A DNA stretch of 64,000 bases from positions 1-64,000 of the forward strand of contig NZ_FORF01000002.1 of assembly GCF_900113935.1 (NCBI RefSeq), given 5' to 3'. A model generated the notes under the pieces. The model had not been told where the DNA came from, searched no databases, and was given only the letters and a program-made list of their open reading frames with translations. This document shows positions 1 through 8,698 of the stretch, one piece after another. The position numbers and the translations under genes were made by a program. The first letter of the stretch is position 1; every line of letters starts with the position of its first letter. Source of the stretch: Aquamicrobium aerolatum DSM 21857. GTDB lineage: Bacteria > Pseudomonadota > Alphaproteobacteria > Rhizobiales > Rhizobiaceae.

Positions 1-174
1 CTTTACGAGCGCACCAGCGTCATCATCACCACCAATCTCGCTTTCGCAGAATGGCCGAGCGTCTTCGGCGACGCCAAGATGACGACCGCACTGCTGGACA
101 GGCTCACGCACCACTGCGAAATCGTCGAGACCGGAAACGAATCCTGGCGCTTCAAAAGCCGCTCTCAAAGCTAA
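1..174 (+). CDS. istB: IstB-type IS21 helper ATPase, C-terminal 57 residues
   Basis: The frame is open from base 1 to a TAA at 172-174. The peptide has the IstB C-terminal pattern: a VIITTNL strand, then [20 protein letters not shown], then [19 protein letters not shown]. IstB is the AAA+ helper that works with the IstA transposase in IS21-family transposition. The start and the Walker motifs lie upstream of the window. Terminal repeats of the element follow directly. The family call is recognition from motifs, not a database search. Confidence 0.88.
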   Translation, partial: LYERTSVIITTNLAFAEWPSVFGDAKMTTALLDRLTHHCEIVETGNESWRFKSRSQS

Positions 175-194
175 AGCCGAAAAGCCAATCAGCC

Positions 195-243
195 GCGCCC
201 GATCAGGCTGTGCAACCCCGACCAGCTTCGCCTGATCGGGCGC
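195..243. terminator. 14-bp perfect inverted repeat after istB
   Basis: GCGCCCGATCAGGC (195-208) is repeated exactly as its reverse complement at 230-243, with a 21-base loop. It lies 20 bp past the istB stop and inside the IS end. A terminator for the istAB operon is the simplest reading, though there is no T-tract. Confidence 0.45.
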
Positions 244-325
244 TAACCGGCGTGCCCTTCACAAGCTCTAACCGGGGTCCCTTTTACACGAAAAGGCGGG
301 GTCCCGTTTCCACGGTCATTGACAG

Positions 326-2005
326 ACCGGGGCTGAAACACTACTACTGGGCCTAAAGCGCGCAGGCATCGATTACATTTTTGCCAATGCCGGTACCGAC
401 TTCCCGCCCATCATCGAAGCGTTCGTCGCGCTCGACGCTGACAGCGTCCCTCAGCCGGTGACGGTGCCGCACGAAACCGCCGGCGTAGCAATGGCGCATG
501 GCTATTATCTCGTCAGTGGCAGCCTCCAGGCGGTTATGGTCCACGTCAATGTGGGCCTTGCCAATTCGGCCATGGGCATCATCAATGCCGCAAGCGACAA
601 CATTCCCGTATTGATGATGTCTGGACGCACACCGATCACCGAAAGTGGCCGGCTCGGCTCCCGGATGACCCCGATCCAGTACGGCCAAGAAATGTACGAA
701 CAGAGTTCGCTGGTCAGCAACGTGGCCAAGTTCAATTACGAGATGCGCTACCCCGAGCAGGGCGACATGCTGGCGATGAGGGCGACCAGCCTTGCCATGA
801 GCGAACCGCGCGGGCCGGTTTACGTCAGTTTGCCCCGCGAGCCGCTCATGGAAAAAGTCGCGGTGCAGGCCGCGCGACCCACCGCCCACCAGTCCCCTGC
901 CTCTGTTCCCTACCCCGATCCAGAGGCGATCAAGCTAGCCGCGGCTTGGCTTGCGGAAGCGAAACGGCCGCTGATCCTCTGCCAGCGCGGCGACACCGAG
1001 GGCCGGTTGGCCGCAGCGTTGACAGCACTCGCAAACACCCATGCCATTGCTGTCGCCGAACCCTTTCCGATTCGTAACCTGATGGCATCGGACGACCCGA
1101 TGTTCCTCGGCTACGACGCCGCAGCCGCCCTGAAGGAAGCAGATGTCGTCCTCGTCGTGGACAGCGGTGTGCCTTGGATCGAGGCGCTTCATCGCCCTGC
1201 AGATACGACCAGGGTGATCCATCTCGGAACCGATCCGACCTTTCAGCGCATGCCGATACGCGGCTATCAGGCTGACCTTGCCATCACCAGCGACCCGGCG
1301 GCCGGCATCAGCGCGCTCGCGCGCGCCATGGGCGAGCCCAGTCCGGACGTCCCCGAGCGGGGCGCAAGAGCCGAGCAACTTTGCAAGGCACGGCTCGCGA
1401 CAGCCGACGAACTCGCCCTTCAGGGGCGTGCCAGCCCGATGAGTGCGGAATGGCTCAGCCCGTGTATCTCCGACATCATGGATGACGACGCCGTGGTCTT
1501 CGGCGAGCTCGGCGTGGTGCCCAGCGCGATGCGGCTGCGCTCCCCCAACCGCGTCTTCATTAACCCTCATTCCGGCGGACTGGGCTGGGGTTTACCCGCA
1601 GCACTTGGCGCGCAACTCGCCGACCGCGAACGTCTCGTTATCGCTTGCATCGGCGACGGCTCCTACATGTTCGCCAACCCCACTGCCTGCCACCAAATTG
1701 CGGAAGCCTTGGAGTTGCCGATTCTGACCATTGTCAAGAACAACGGTGTGTGGAACGCCGTCCGGCGCTCGGTACTCAACAGCTACCCGGACGGAGCTGC
1801 CGCCAAGGCCAATGCGATGCCGCTGGTCTCGCTCGAGCCCGCTCCAGACTATGGCATGATCGCAGCCGCCAGCCGCGCACATGTAGAACGCGTCGAACAT
1901 GGAGACGATCTGCCCGCAGCACTCGCGCGCGCATTATCTGTTATACGCAACGAGCGCAGGCAAGCTTTCCTCGAAGTACGTGTGGCGCTCTCCGACCGCC
2001 ACTGA
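326..2005 (+). pseudogene. Acetolactate-synthase-like TPP enzyme, 5' end removed by IS21 element
   Basis: An open frame of 559 codons begins at the IS junction and continues the expected N-terminal sequence of the ThDP/POX family (TGAETLLLGLKRAGIDYIFA). The PYR-domain catalytic glutamate lies in PHETAGVAMAHGYY (about residue 50). The central transhydrogenase-like domain follows, and the PP domain carries GDGSYMFANPTA through KNNGVWNAV (about residues 443-474), the Mg-ThDP motif. Only the first few residues and the start codon appear lost. A GTG at 458 could start a shorter protein, but it would lack the first strands of the PYR domain. Substrate unknown; homologues are often called only 'thiamine pyrophosphate-requiring protein'. 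The rest of the frame is intact, so insertion may be recent, or expression could be driven from the IS. Confidence 0.8.
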
Positions 2006-2105
2006 CCCACCAGCCCCCCCCTGATAAAGCATCCATGACCATTTTGGACTTACCCGGAAAAAATGGAGGGACTTTCTGGTATCGTTTGACGCAACAGGAG
2101 GACCA

Positions 2106-2348
2106 ATGGCGCAAAGCCGTCCGGATGAATACGGGAAGCTTGTCGGCGAGCCGGGCAACCAGGGCGGCAAGTCGATCTACATCGCCATCGATGACGCGGA
2201 CGCGCTGTTCGAGCGGGCGCGCAAGGCCGGCGCCACCATCGTCGAAGGCTTGACCGACCGCGACTATGGCAGCCGCGAGTTCATCTGCGCCGATCCTGAA
2301 GGCAATGTGTGGTGTTTCGGCACCTATTGGCCAAAGCTTGGTGACTGA
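2106..2348 (+). pseudogene. VOC/glyoxalase-family protein, C-terminal remnant
   Basis: The 80-residue frame matches the second half of PhnB/VOC-type proteins: GKLVGEP, GGKSIYIAIDDADALFERA, AGATIVEGLTDRDYGSREF and DPEGNVWCFGTY. Whole proteins of this group are roughly 130-160 residues, so the first beta-alpha-beta-beta-beta unit is missing and the metal or substrate site would be incomplete. AGGAGG lies 4-9 bases upstream of ATG 2106, so a short product could still be made. Bases 2006-2105 show no recognisable N-terminal half. Position just behind the IS-damaged gene suggests local rearrangement. Confidence 0.6.
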
Positions 2349-2475
2349 TCCGTCACGCGCGGCAACATTTGCGCGCGTATCCATGCACAACGCCTGTGCA
2401 GCGACAGAACATTGCGTCGCCCTCGCGATGAGATAAATTGAAGTTCAACGTCTAAAATGTGCCAGGGAGGATGTC

Positions 2476-3642
2476 ATGGACGCTGCAGCCGGCGCGACCA
2501 CCAGCCAGTTCGAGCTTACCGAAGACCAGCGCGCCATCCAGGAGATGACGCAGGGCTTTGCCGCCGACCGCGTCGCCCCCAACGCCCTGGAATGGGATCG
2601 TGAGCGCCACTTCCCCTCCGATGTGATCCGCGAAACCGGCGCTCTCGGCTTCGGTGGCATCTATGTACGCGAGGATGTCGGCGGCTCCGGCCTTGGCCGC
2701 ATGGATGCGGTGCTGATCTTCGAAGCGCTCTCCACCGCCTGCGCCGGCTTTTCCTCGATGATCTCCATCCACAACATGGCGGCATGGATGATCGACCAGT
2801 TCGGCTCGCAGGAGCAGCGCGAACGCTTCCTGCCGAAAATGACCGCGCTGGAATGGCTGGCGAGCTATTGCCTGACCGAGCCGGGCGCAGGCTCCGACGC
2901 CGCCGCATTGCGCACCCGCGCCACGAAAGATGGCGACCACTACGTTCTCAATGGCACCAAGCAGTTCATCTCGGGTGCGGGCGAATCCGACATCTACCTC
3001 GTCATGGCGCGCACCGGTGAGGACGGCCCCAAGGGCATCTCGACCTTCGTCATCCACAAGGACACGCCGGGCCTGTCCTTCGGCCCTGCCGAAAACAAGA
3101 TGGGCTGGCACATGCAGCCGACCCGTCAGGTGATCTTCGAAAACTGCCGCGTGCCAGCGGCCGACCTCTTGTCTGGCGAGGGTGCGGGGTTCCGCATTGC
3201 CATGGCGGGGCTTGACGGTGGCCGCCTCAACATCGCCGCCTGTTCGCTCGGTGGCGCACAAAGCGCGCTCGACAAGGCGCTGGCCTATGCCGGCGAGCGC
3301 AGCGCATTCGGCAAGACCATCGACCAGTTCCAGTCATTGCAGTTCAAGCTCGCCGACATGGAAACCGAGTTGCAGGCCTCGCGCCTGTTCCTTTATGCCG
3401 CCGCCGCCAAGCTCGACCGCAAGGCCGCCGACACCGGCAAATGGTCGGCGATGGCCAAGCGCTTCGTCACCGACACCTGCTTCGACATCGCCAATCAGGC
3501 GCTGCAGATCCATGGCGGCTACGGCTATCTGCACGAATACGGCATTGAAAAAATCGTCCGCGACCTGCGCGTGCACCAGATTCTCGAAGGCACCAACGAG
3601 ATCATGCGCGTCATCGTCGCACGCCATCTGATCGGGAGATAA
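2476..3642 (+). CDS. Acyl-CoA dehydrogenase, probable isobutyryl-CoA dehydrogenase
   Basis: FAD-dependent alpha,beta-dehydrogenation of isobutyryl-CoA to methacrylyl-CoA in valine breakdown, with electrons passed to ETF. The 388-residue length and architecture are those of the family: N-terminal helical domain (about 10-130), beta domain with YCLTEPGAGSDAA (about 135-147) and ISGAGESDIY, then the C-terminal helical domain with RSAFGKTIDQFQSLQFKLAD. Glu371 in ILEGTNEIMR sits at the catalytic-base position of short-chain dehydrogenases. Ending in EIMRVIVARHLIGR, it resembles the ACAD8 type more than butyryl- or isovaleryl-CoA dehydrogenases. GGGAGG precedes ATG 2476. Six bases separate it from mmsB, which supports the valine assignment. 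Substrate is inferred from context. Confidence 0.85.
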   Translation: MDAAAGATTSQFELTEDQRAIQEMTQGFAADRVAPNALEWDRERHFPSDVIRETGALGFGGIYVREDVGGSGLGRMDAVLIFEALSTACAGFSSMISIHNMAAWMIDQFGSQEQRERFLPKMTALEWLASYCLTEPGAGSDAAALRTRATKDGDHYVLNGTKQFISGAGESDIYLVMARTGEDGPKGISTFVIHKDTPGLSFGPAENKMGWHMQPTRQVIFENCRVPAADLLSGEGAGFRIAMAGLDGGRLNIAACSLGGAQSALDKALAYAGERSAFGKTIDQFQSLQFKLADMETELQASRLFLYAAAAKLDRKAADTGKWSAMAKRFVTDTCFDIANQALQIHGGYGYLHEYGIEKIVRDLRVHQILEGTNEIMRVIVARHLIGR

Positions 3643-3648
3643 TTCGCC

Positions 3649-4530
3649 ATGAGCACAATCGCATTCATCGGCCTCGGCAACATGGGCAACCCGATGGCGG
3701 CCAATCTGGTCAAGGCGGGACATAAGGTCCACGGCTTCGACCTCGTTGCGTCAAACCTGACCACTGCCGAGGCGAACGGTCTTCAGGTGGCGCAGAGCGC
3801 CACCGATGCGGTCCGCAATGCTGACATTGTCATCACCATGCTGCCAGCCGGCAAGCATGTGCTTGCGGTCTATGGCGACATCATCACCGCCGCACCGGGC
3901 AACGCGCTGTTCATCGATTCCTCGACCATCGACGTTGAATCCGCGCGCAAGGCGCACACGCTCGCCCGCGATGCCGGGATGATGTCCGTCGACGCGCCGG
4001 TTTCCGGCGGTGTCGGCGGCGCGGAGGCAGGCACGCTGACCTTCATGGCAGGTGGATCGCCAGAGGCTTTCGCGAAGGCCGAACCGATCCTTCAGGCGAT
4101 GGGCGGCAAGATCGTCCATTGCGGCGATGCGGGTGCAGGCCAGGCAGCCAAGATCTGCAACAACATGATCCTCGGCATCTCGATGATCGGTGTCGGCGAA
4201 GCCTTCGTGCTGGCCGAAAAGCTTGGCCTTTCGCATCAGGCGCTGTTCGACGTCGCCTCGACGTCATCGGGCCAATGCTGGTCGCTGACCACCTATTGCC
4301 CGGTCCCCGGCCCGGTGCCGACCTCACCGGCAAACCGCGACTACAAACCCGGCTTTGCCGCCGCCTTGATGCTGAAAGACCTGAAGCTGGCGCAGGAGGC
4401 CGCACAGAGCGCCGGCGCACCGACACCGCTTGGCGCGCAAGCCGCACAGCTCTATTCGCTGTTCGAGGCAGCCGGACATGGCGGCACCGATTTCTCCGGC
4501 ATCATCCGCTTCTTGCGCGGCGAGGCGTGA
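3649..4530 (+). CDS. mmsB: 3-hydroxyisobutyrate dehydrogenase
   Basis: Oxidises (S)-3-hydroxyisobutyrate to methylmalonate semialdehyde with NAD+ in valine catabolism. The 293-residue protein has the N-terminal Rossmann motif IAFIGLGNMGNPMAANL (residues 4-20), the family signature DAPVSGGVGGAEAGTLTFM, and the catalytic lysine K168 within GAGQAAKICNNM. The C-terminal part contains the NRDYKPGFAAALMLKDL block typical of true HIBADH rather than tartronate semialdehyde reductase. It follows the acyl-CoA dehydrogenase by 6 bases and is most likely cotranscribed. The enoyl-CoA hydratase and 3-hydroxyisobutyryl-CoA hydrolase of the pathway are not in the window. Confidence 0.9.
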   Translation: MSTIAFIGLGNMGNPMAANLVKAGHKVHGFDLVASNLTTAEANGLQVAQSATDAVRNADIVITMLPAGKHVLAVYGDIITAAPGNALFIDSSTIDVESARKAHTLARDAGMMSVDAPVSGGVGGAEAGTLTFMAGGSPEAFAKAEPILQAMGGKIVHCGDAGAGQAAKICNNMILGISMIGVGEAFVLAEKLGLSHQALFDVASTSSGQCWSLTTYCPVPGPVPTSPANRDYKPGFAAALMLKDLKLAQEAAQSAGAPTPLGAQAAQLYSLFEAAGHGGTDFSGIIRFLRGEA

Positions 4531-4629
4531 GTTTCCGGGGCCGCAGAAATTTTACGCAAATAATGCGAAAAACGCGCAATTTAGATTTGATTAAGCTCTC
4601 GATAACCACGTGGTAACGATGTGGCGCTA

Positions 4630-4785
4630 GAACGGTGAGCGAGGCGGTCGTCGCAACCACCTCGCGCTCCGGATCAGGTACTGCGTACCGGAGCTGTCAG
4701 TTTCGCCGTGTACCGAGTATGCGAAACGCCATGCGTATCTATGGCAATCACCGCGTTCCTCCCGCCAGGAGAACGCGGTTTTGCT
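4630..4785 (+). ncRNA. Candidate small RNA: four hairpins in a row ending in an intrinsic terminator
   Basis: The 379-bp gap 4531-4909 has no coding frame I would trust. From 4637 it can fold into consecutive hairpins: GCGAGG/CCTCGC (4639-4644 with 4660-4665), GGTAC-TGC-GTACC (4677-4689, extendable by CTCC/GGAG), TTTCGC/GCGAAA (4701-4706 with 4721-4726), and the terminator stem at 4750-4779 followed by TTTT. This is the layout of a trans-acting sRNA. Rhizobial alpha-r families have this size and a C-rich terminator loop; the loop here is CTCCCGCCAGGA. No strong promoter is visible; TAACGA at 4614 could be a -10. Family identity not established. Confidence 0.45.
4750..4782 (+). terminator. Rho-independent terminator
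   Basis: ACCGCGTTC (4750-4758) pairs perfectly with GAACGCGGT (4771-4779), with a 12-base loop and TTTT at 4779-4782. It lies 220 bp downstream of mmsB and faces the convergent aminotransferase, so it may end either the mmsB transcript or the candidate sRNA. Confidence 0.75.
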
Positions 4786-4909
4786 GTCTGCGCGTCCCGC
4801 TGTCAAGCCCCCTGCATTGGCGATCGGCTCATCAGACCTTCTGAGGCTGGCCCTGTCGCCACCTCCCGCACATGCGGCACGGGAAGCGGCAATCTGCTAT
4901 TTACGCCAA

Positions 4910-6286
4910 TTACTTGCGCAAATCGGCTTCCGCGAGATCGAGCGCGCGCAAGATGCGGTCGGCCGCCATGTCGATGGTTTCGCGGGTCCAGATCAGCGGC
5001 GGCGAAAGGATCATCGTGTCGCCCGTCGCGCGCATCATCATGCCGCCGGCAATCGCATGGTCACGCACCACAACGGCAGCCGCGCCATCGCCGGGAAAAC
5101 GTTCGCGGGTCTGACGATCCTTGACGATCTCGATGGCGCCCATCAGGCCGAATGTACGAACCTGACCGACAATGCCGTGGCCGGCGAGACGCTCGGTCAG
5201 AACTTGGCGGAAATAGGGACCGGTGTCGTCGCGGACACGCTCGATCAGCCCTTCCCGCTCGATGATCTCAAGATTGGCGAGCGCGACGGCGCAGGCGACC
5301 GGATGACCGGAATAGGTGTAGCCGTGATAGAATTCACCACCGCTTTCAACCAGCCGCGCGGCGATCCGGTCACCGACCAGCAATGCCGAAAGCGGCTGGT
5401 AGCCGGACGTCAGCGCCTTGGCCGTGGTGATCGTATCCGGTTGAATTCCCATCGATTGTGACGCGAACCACGCGCCGGTGCGACCATAACCGGTGATCAC
5501 TTCATCCAGCATCAGAAGCACATCGTATTGGCGGCAGATGCGCTGGACTTCCGGCCAGTAGCTTTCCGGCGGAATCTTGACGCCGCCAGCGCCCATGATC
5601 GGCTCGCCAATAAAGGCGGCGACATTGTCAGGACCAGCCTCAAGAATCGCATCCTCGACCGCCTTGGCCGCGCGAATGCCGAATTCGTGATCGCTTTCGC
5701 CGGGCATCGCCAGTTCGAATGCATAAGGCATCATGACGTGGACGATATTCGGAACAGCGCCACCCAACTGGTCATGCATCGCCGACATCCCGCCCAGCGA
5801 AGTGCCGGCGACGGTCGAGCCATGATAGGCATTGTGGCGCGAAATGATGATGTTTTTCTGAGGCTTGCCTTCAAGCGCCCAATAGTGGCGGACAAGGCGA
5901 AGCGCGGTGTCGTTGGATTCAGAGCCCGACGAGCCATAGAAAACCTGGCTGATCCCCTCAGGGGCAATCTGCGCCAGTTTCTGCGCCAGAAGCACCGGCG
6001 TTGCCGTCGTGCAGCGGAAAAACGAGTTGTAATAAGGCAGTTCCTGCATCTGCCTGTAGGCAGCTTCGGCCAGTTCCTTGCGGCCATAGCCGACATTGAC
6101 ACACCACAGGCCAGCCATGCCGTCGAGCAGTTCGTGGCCTTCCGAGTCATAGATGAACGGGCCATCGGCACGGGTGATGATACGGGTTCCCGCTTCGCGC
6201 AGATCCTTGTGATCGGTGAAGGGATGCAGGTGGTGCGCAGCGTCCATTGTCTGAAGCTGCTTGAGCGAAAAATTCTGATAGGTCAT
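4910..6286 (-). CDS. Class III omega-amino acid:pyruvate-type aminotransferase
   Basis: PLP-dependent fold-type I enzyme of 458 residues. The phosphate-cup region is YGSSGSESNDTALRL (about 117-131), the PLP ring partner is Asp261 in LMLDEVITGYGRTG, and Lys290 in TTAKALTSGYQPLSA is the Schiff-base lysine. The N-terminal HLHPFTDHKDL and DGMAGLWCVNVGYGR segments are typical of the beta-alanine/putrescine/omega-amino acid:pyruvate group (SpuC-like). I start at ATG 6286 rather than an upstream ATG at 6376, because GGAG lies 11 bases ahead and homologues begin near here. Donor (putrescine, GABA, beta-alanine or a xenobiotic amine) cannot be decided from sequence. It is alone in its transcription unit. 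Confidence 0.85.
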   Translation of the reverse strand: MTYQNFSLKQLQTMDAAHHLHPFTDHKDLREAGTRIITRADGPFIYDSEGHELLDGMAGLWCVNVGYGRKELAEAAYRQMQELPYYNSFFRCTTATPVLLAQKLAQIAPEGISQVFYGSSGSESNDTALRLVRHYWALEGKPQKNIIISRHNAYHGSTVAGTSLGGMSAMHDQLGGAVPNIVHVMMPYAFELAMPGESDHEFGIRAAKAVEDAILEAGPDNVAAFIGEPIMGAGGVKIPPESYWPEVQRICRQYDVLLMLDEVITGYGRTGAWFASQSMGIQPDTITTAKALTSGYQPLSALLVGDRIAARLVESGGEFYHGYTYSGHPVACAVALANLEIIEREGLIERVRDDTGPYFRQVLTERLAGHGIVGQVRTFGLMGAIEIVKDRQTRERFPGDGAAAVVVRDHAIAGGMMMRATGDTMILSPPLIWTRETIDMAADRILRALDLAEADLRK

Positions 6287-6584
6287 GATGTTACGGTCTC
6301 CAGATAAACCAGTCCGGCAATTGTGCCGGGACGAGATCAGGAGCGTGACGGTGGCGAATATCCGATCCGCGCGCACAGACGCAAGAGTTCCGTGTGCCGG
6401 GTTCGCGGCGACGGCTTCATCGCGGTCATGCGTTCATGAATATGGTGCCTTGCCATGACGGGAGTGTAACGCGGCTTCCGGCTTCCCGACAAGAACCTTA
6501 GAAATGGAACACGGAGGTCATCGCCGCGTTATGGAAGCGGTCGAGCTGAAACCCTCGGCCACGCTCCGAAGGAGGAGCAGTCCC

Positions 6585-6962
6585 ATGAAAATTCTCGCAA
6601 GTGCATTCGCCGCCCTGCTTCTGGCCGGGACGGCCGCTTATGCTGCAGAACCGGGAGGCGTCAAGGTCAGCGAAGACGGCAAAGTCTACACTGATTCCAA
6701 TGGCTTGACCCTTTACACTTATGACAAGGATGCGGCTGGGAAATCGAATTGCGATGGCGACTGCGCCGTCAAATGGCCGCCGCTGAAAGCCGCTGAAGAT
6801 GCCAAGGCCGAAGGCGCGTGGACGGTCGTCACAAGGACCGACGGCACCAAGATGTGGGCTCATGACGGCAAGCCGCTCTACACATATGAGGGCGACAAGA
6901 AGGCCGGAGACATGACTGGCGAGGGCATGGGGGGCGCGTGGCACACTGCCACGGCAAAGTAA
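6585..6962 (+). CDS. Secreted COG4315-type repeat protein (Yx(F/W/Y)xxD motif)
   Basis: A 125-residue exported protein. Residues 1-21 form a signal peptide (MKILASAFAALLLAG, then AAYA before the cleavage site). The mature part has two copies of the family repeat: LTLYTYDKDAAGKSNCDG with CAVKWPPL, and KPLYTYEGDKKAGDMTG. There is no lipobox cysteine at the cleavage site, so a periplasmic soluble form is expected. Function of the family is unknown. GGAGGAG lies 9-15 bases before ATG 6585, which I prefer over an in-frame ATG at 6504. Confidence 0.82.
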   Translation: MKILASAFAALLLAGTAAYAAEPGGVKVSEDGKVYTDSNGLTLYTYDKDAAGKSNCDGDCAVKWPPLKAAEDAKAEGAWTVVTRTDGTKMWAHDGKPLYTYEGDKKAGDMTGEGMGGAWHTATAK

Positions 6963-6990
6963 GATCTTGATTTGATTTCAAGACTTTGCG

Positions 6991-7012
6991 GCACGCGGAG
7001 GACCGCGTGCCG
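6991..7012. terminator. GC-rich hairpin between convergent genes
   Basis: GGCACGCGG (6991-6999), a 4-base AGGA loop, then CCGCGTGCC (7004-7012). It lies between the converging genes ending at 6962 and 7044. No T-tract follows on either side, so termination strength is uncertain. Confidence 0.45.
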
Positions 7013-7043
7013 TCGCGCCGTGATCTTTCGGTTCATCTTCGCG

Positions 7044-7262
7044 TTAGCCGACGAAATCATATCCGACCGGACGGACGAACGACAGATTGCGCCCCTGACT
7101 GACCGCGATCACCGAGACCAGATGGGCCAATTCGTCGTCGGTATGCTCACATTGTGGAACAGCGGCCCTGATTTCCGACACCAGTTCCGGAACCGAAACC
7201 AGTTTCGCGCCCCGGCTCGCAATTGCCTTTTCGGCAAAAGCTGCGACCGATAGTTTCTTCAC
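7044..7262 (-). CDS. Small hypothetical protein
   Basis: A 72-residue frame beginning VKKLSVAAFAEKAIASRG and ending PVGYDFVG. I favour GTG 7262 because GGAG lies 7 bases upstream; a TTG at 7268 sits too close to it. The protein is predicted soluble, mostly helical, with one Cys. I do not recognise a family. The frame is antisense to nothing else and sits between convergent and divergent neighbours, which supports a real small gene, but the case is weak. Confidence 0.45.
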   Translation of the reverse strand: MKKLSVAAFAEKAIASRGAKLVSVPELVSEIRAAVPQCEHTDDELAHLVSVIAVSQGRNLSFVRPVGYDFVG

Positions 7263-7564
7263 TGCCAAACTCCATGTTCTTGCGGGCTTGTAACACCCGA
7301 AAGCCGGATTGGTTCCACCGATTAAGTGCCCGAAATTATTGACAAAATCATGACATGGCTACGAATCAGGCGCCAGGCATTGTCAACCCATAAAAACGGA
7401 TAAGGTGAGCAGATTTTTTTTTGCTCTCCGACGAGATCGTGCATCATTTCAGCAGCTTGCCGGCAATGACGATGTTTCCTGTCTGAAATTGATCCAAAAC
7501 CGCAAAACGAAGCGTCATCGGCGTCGTTTTTGGAACTGCGGCACCACAAGTACGACTTTAGACA
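7263..7564. other. 302-bp intergenic region upstream of bmt
   Basis: I see a TTGACA at 7339-7344 that could be a -35 element for the downstream methyltransferase, without a convincing -10. GAGCA and TGCTC flank a T-run at about 7407-7427. I looked for a SAM-responsive element because of the downstream gene and found no recognisable conserved core. Otherwise nothing. Confidence 0.4.
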
Positions 7565-8620
7565 ATGACTATTGTGACCAGTGAAAAGTCTCCAGCGATG
7601 CCCAACCCACTCGAAGCTCTTCTCGCGGAAAAACAATATCTGCTCGCCGATGGCGCGACTGGAACCACCCTGTTTGCGATGGGGCTGGAATCGGGCGAAG
7701 CGCCCGAATTGTGGAACGAAACCCATCCCGACCGGATTCGCAAACTTCACGATGATTTTATCGAGGCCGGCGCAGACATCATCCTGACGAATTCATTCGG
7801 CGGCACCCGTCACCGGCTCAAGCTGCATCACGCGCAGGACCGGGTTCACGAACTGAACAAGCGTGCTGCGCAGATCGCCCGCAGCGCCGCCGATGCTGCC
7901 AATCGCAAGGTGATCGTGGCAGGCTCGGTCGGCCCGACCGGCGAACTGCTCGAACCCCTTGGCGCGATGACTTACGATGAAGCCGTCGACGCCTTTGCCG
8001 AACAGATCGAGGGGCTGAAAGCTGGCGGGGCGGATGTGGCGTGGATCGAAACGATGTCGGCCCCGCAGGAAATCCGCGCTGCAGCCGAGGCGGCGACAAG
8101 GGTCGGGCTGCCCTACACGTTCACCGCCTCGTTCGACACGGCGGGACGCACGATGATGGGGCTGGCGCCGGGAGATATTCATGGTGTTGCGGAAGGGCTC
8201 GATGCGCTTCCCGCCGGCATCGGCGCAAATTGCGGCGTCGGCGCTTCCGACATCCTTGCCTCGCTGCTCGACATGAGCGCGGCCAATTCCAGCGCAACGC
8301 TGATCGTGAAGGGCAATTGCGGCATTCCGCAATTTCACGGCACCCAGATCAGATATTCCGGAACGCCGGAACTGATGGCGGATTATGTCCGGCTGGCAAT
8401 GGACGGTGGGGCGCGCATCATCGGTGGCTGTTGCGGCACCTCGGGCGAGCACCTTGCCGCCATGCGCGCTGCGCTCGACAGCCATGTGCGGGCCGACCGG
8501 CCAACAGTCGATGACATCGTCGCGCGGATCGGGCCGCTGCGCAACAAGCAGGCCAAAGACAGCGGTGCCAGCGCCGGGGAAACAGGGGGCCGTCGCGAGC
8601 GTCGCAGGCCACGCACTTAG
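7565..8620 (+). CDS. bmt: Homocysteine S-methyltransferase family (betaine-homocysteine type)
   Basis: Transfers a methyl group, probably from glycine betaine, to homocysteine to give methionine. The 351-residue protein is a single TIM-barrel methyltransferase domain. Its zinc ligands are Cys223 in GANCGVG and Cys289-Cys290 in IIGGCCGTSGEH. The N-terminal LADGATGTTLFAMGLE and the TNSFGG strand are family hallmarks. Rhizobia have a single-domain Bmt of this kind tied to choline/betaine demethylation, so I favour that over S-methylmethionine-dependent enzymes. The ATG at 7598 is an alternative start 11 codons in. The C-terminal 25 residues are basic and low-complexity. Confidence 0.78.
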   Translation: MTIVTSEKSPAMPNPLEALLAEKQYLLADGATGTTLFAMGLESGEAPELWNETHPDRIRKLHDDFIEAGADIILTNSFGGTRHRLKLHHAQDRVHELNKRAAQIARSAADAANRKVIVAGSVGPTGELLEPLGAMTYDEAVDAFAEQIEGLKAGGADVAWIETMSAPQEIRAAAEAATRVGLPYTFTASFDTAGRTMMGLAPGDIHGVAEGLDALPAGIGANCGVGASDILASLLDMSAANSSATLIVKGNCGIPQFHGTQIRYSGTPELMADYVRLAMDGGARIIGGCCGTSGEHLAAMRAALDSHVRADRPTVDDIVARIGPLRNKQAKDSGASAGETGGRRERRRPRT

Positions 8621-8698
8621 AGTTCCGCGAACCATCGCACCCCGGCGGTTGCCCGATCCACTGCGAAATCATGAGACGCAAGGGAAACCGCTACCGCT

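Larger units (their letters stand above)
1..324 (+). mobile_element. Right end of an IS21-family insertion sequence
   Basis: The istB tail is followed by two similar blocks, GGGGTCCCTTTTACACG (about 276-292) and GGGGTCCCGTTTCCACG (about 298-314), and then CATTGACA ending at 324. Read inward from the outside, the end is TGTCAATGACCGTGG; IS21-family ends characteristically start with TG and carry repeated transposase-binding blocks. From base 323-326 on, the sequence is a different, coding frame (TPP enzyme), so 324 is the best junction. The left end and any target duplication are outside the window. Confidence 0.75.

Noticed and set aside
458-2005. TPP enzyme taken as an intact gene from GTG 458
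   Set aside because: The same frame continues upstream to the IS junction with recognisable family sequence, so the real N-terminus is missing.
7263-7564. SAM riboswitch upstream of the homocysteine methyltransferase
   Set aside because: No SAM-II or SAM-V conserved core that I can recognise; the hairpins present are short and AT-flanked.
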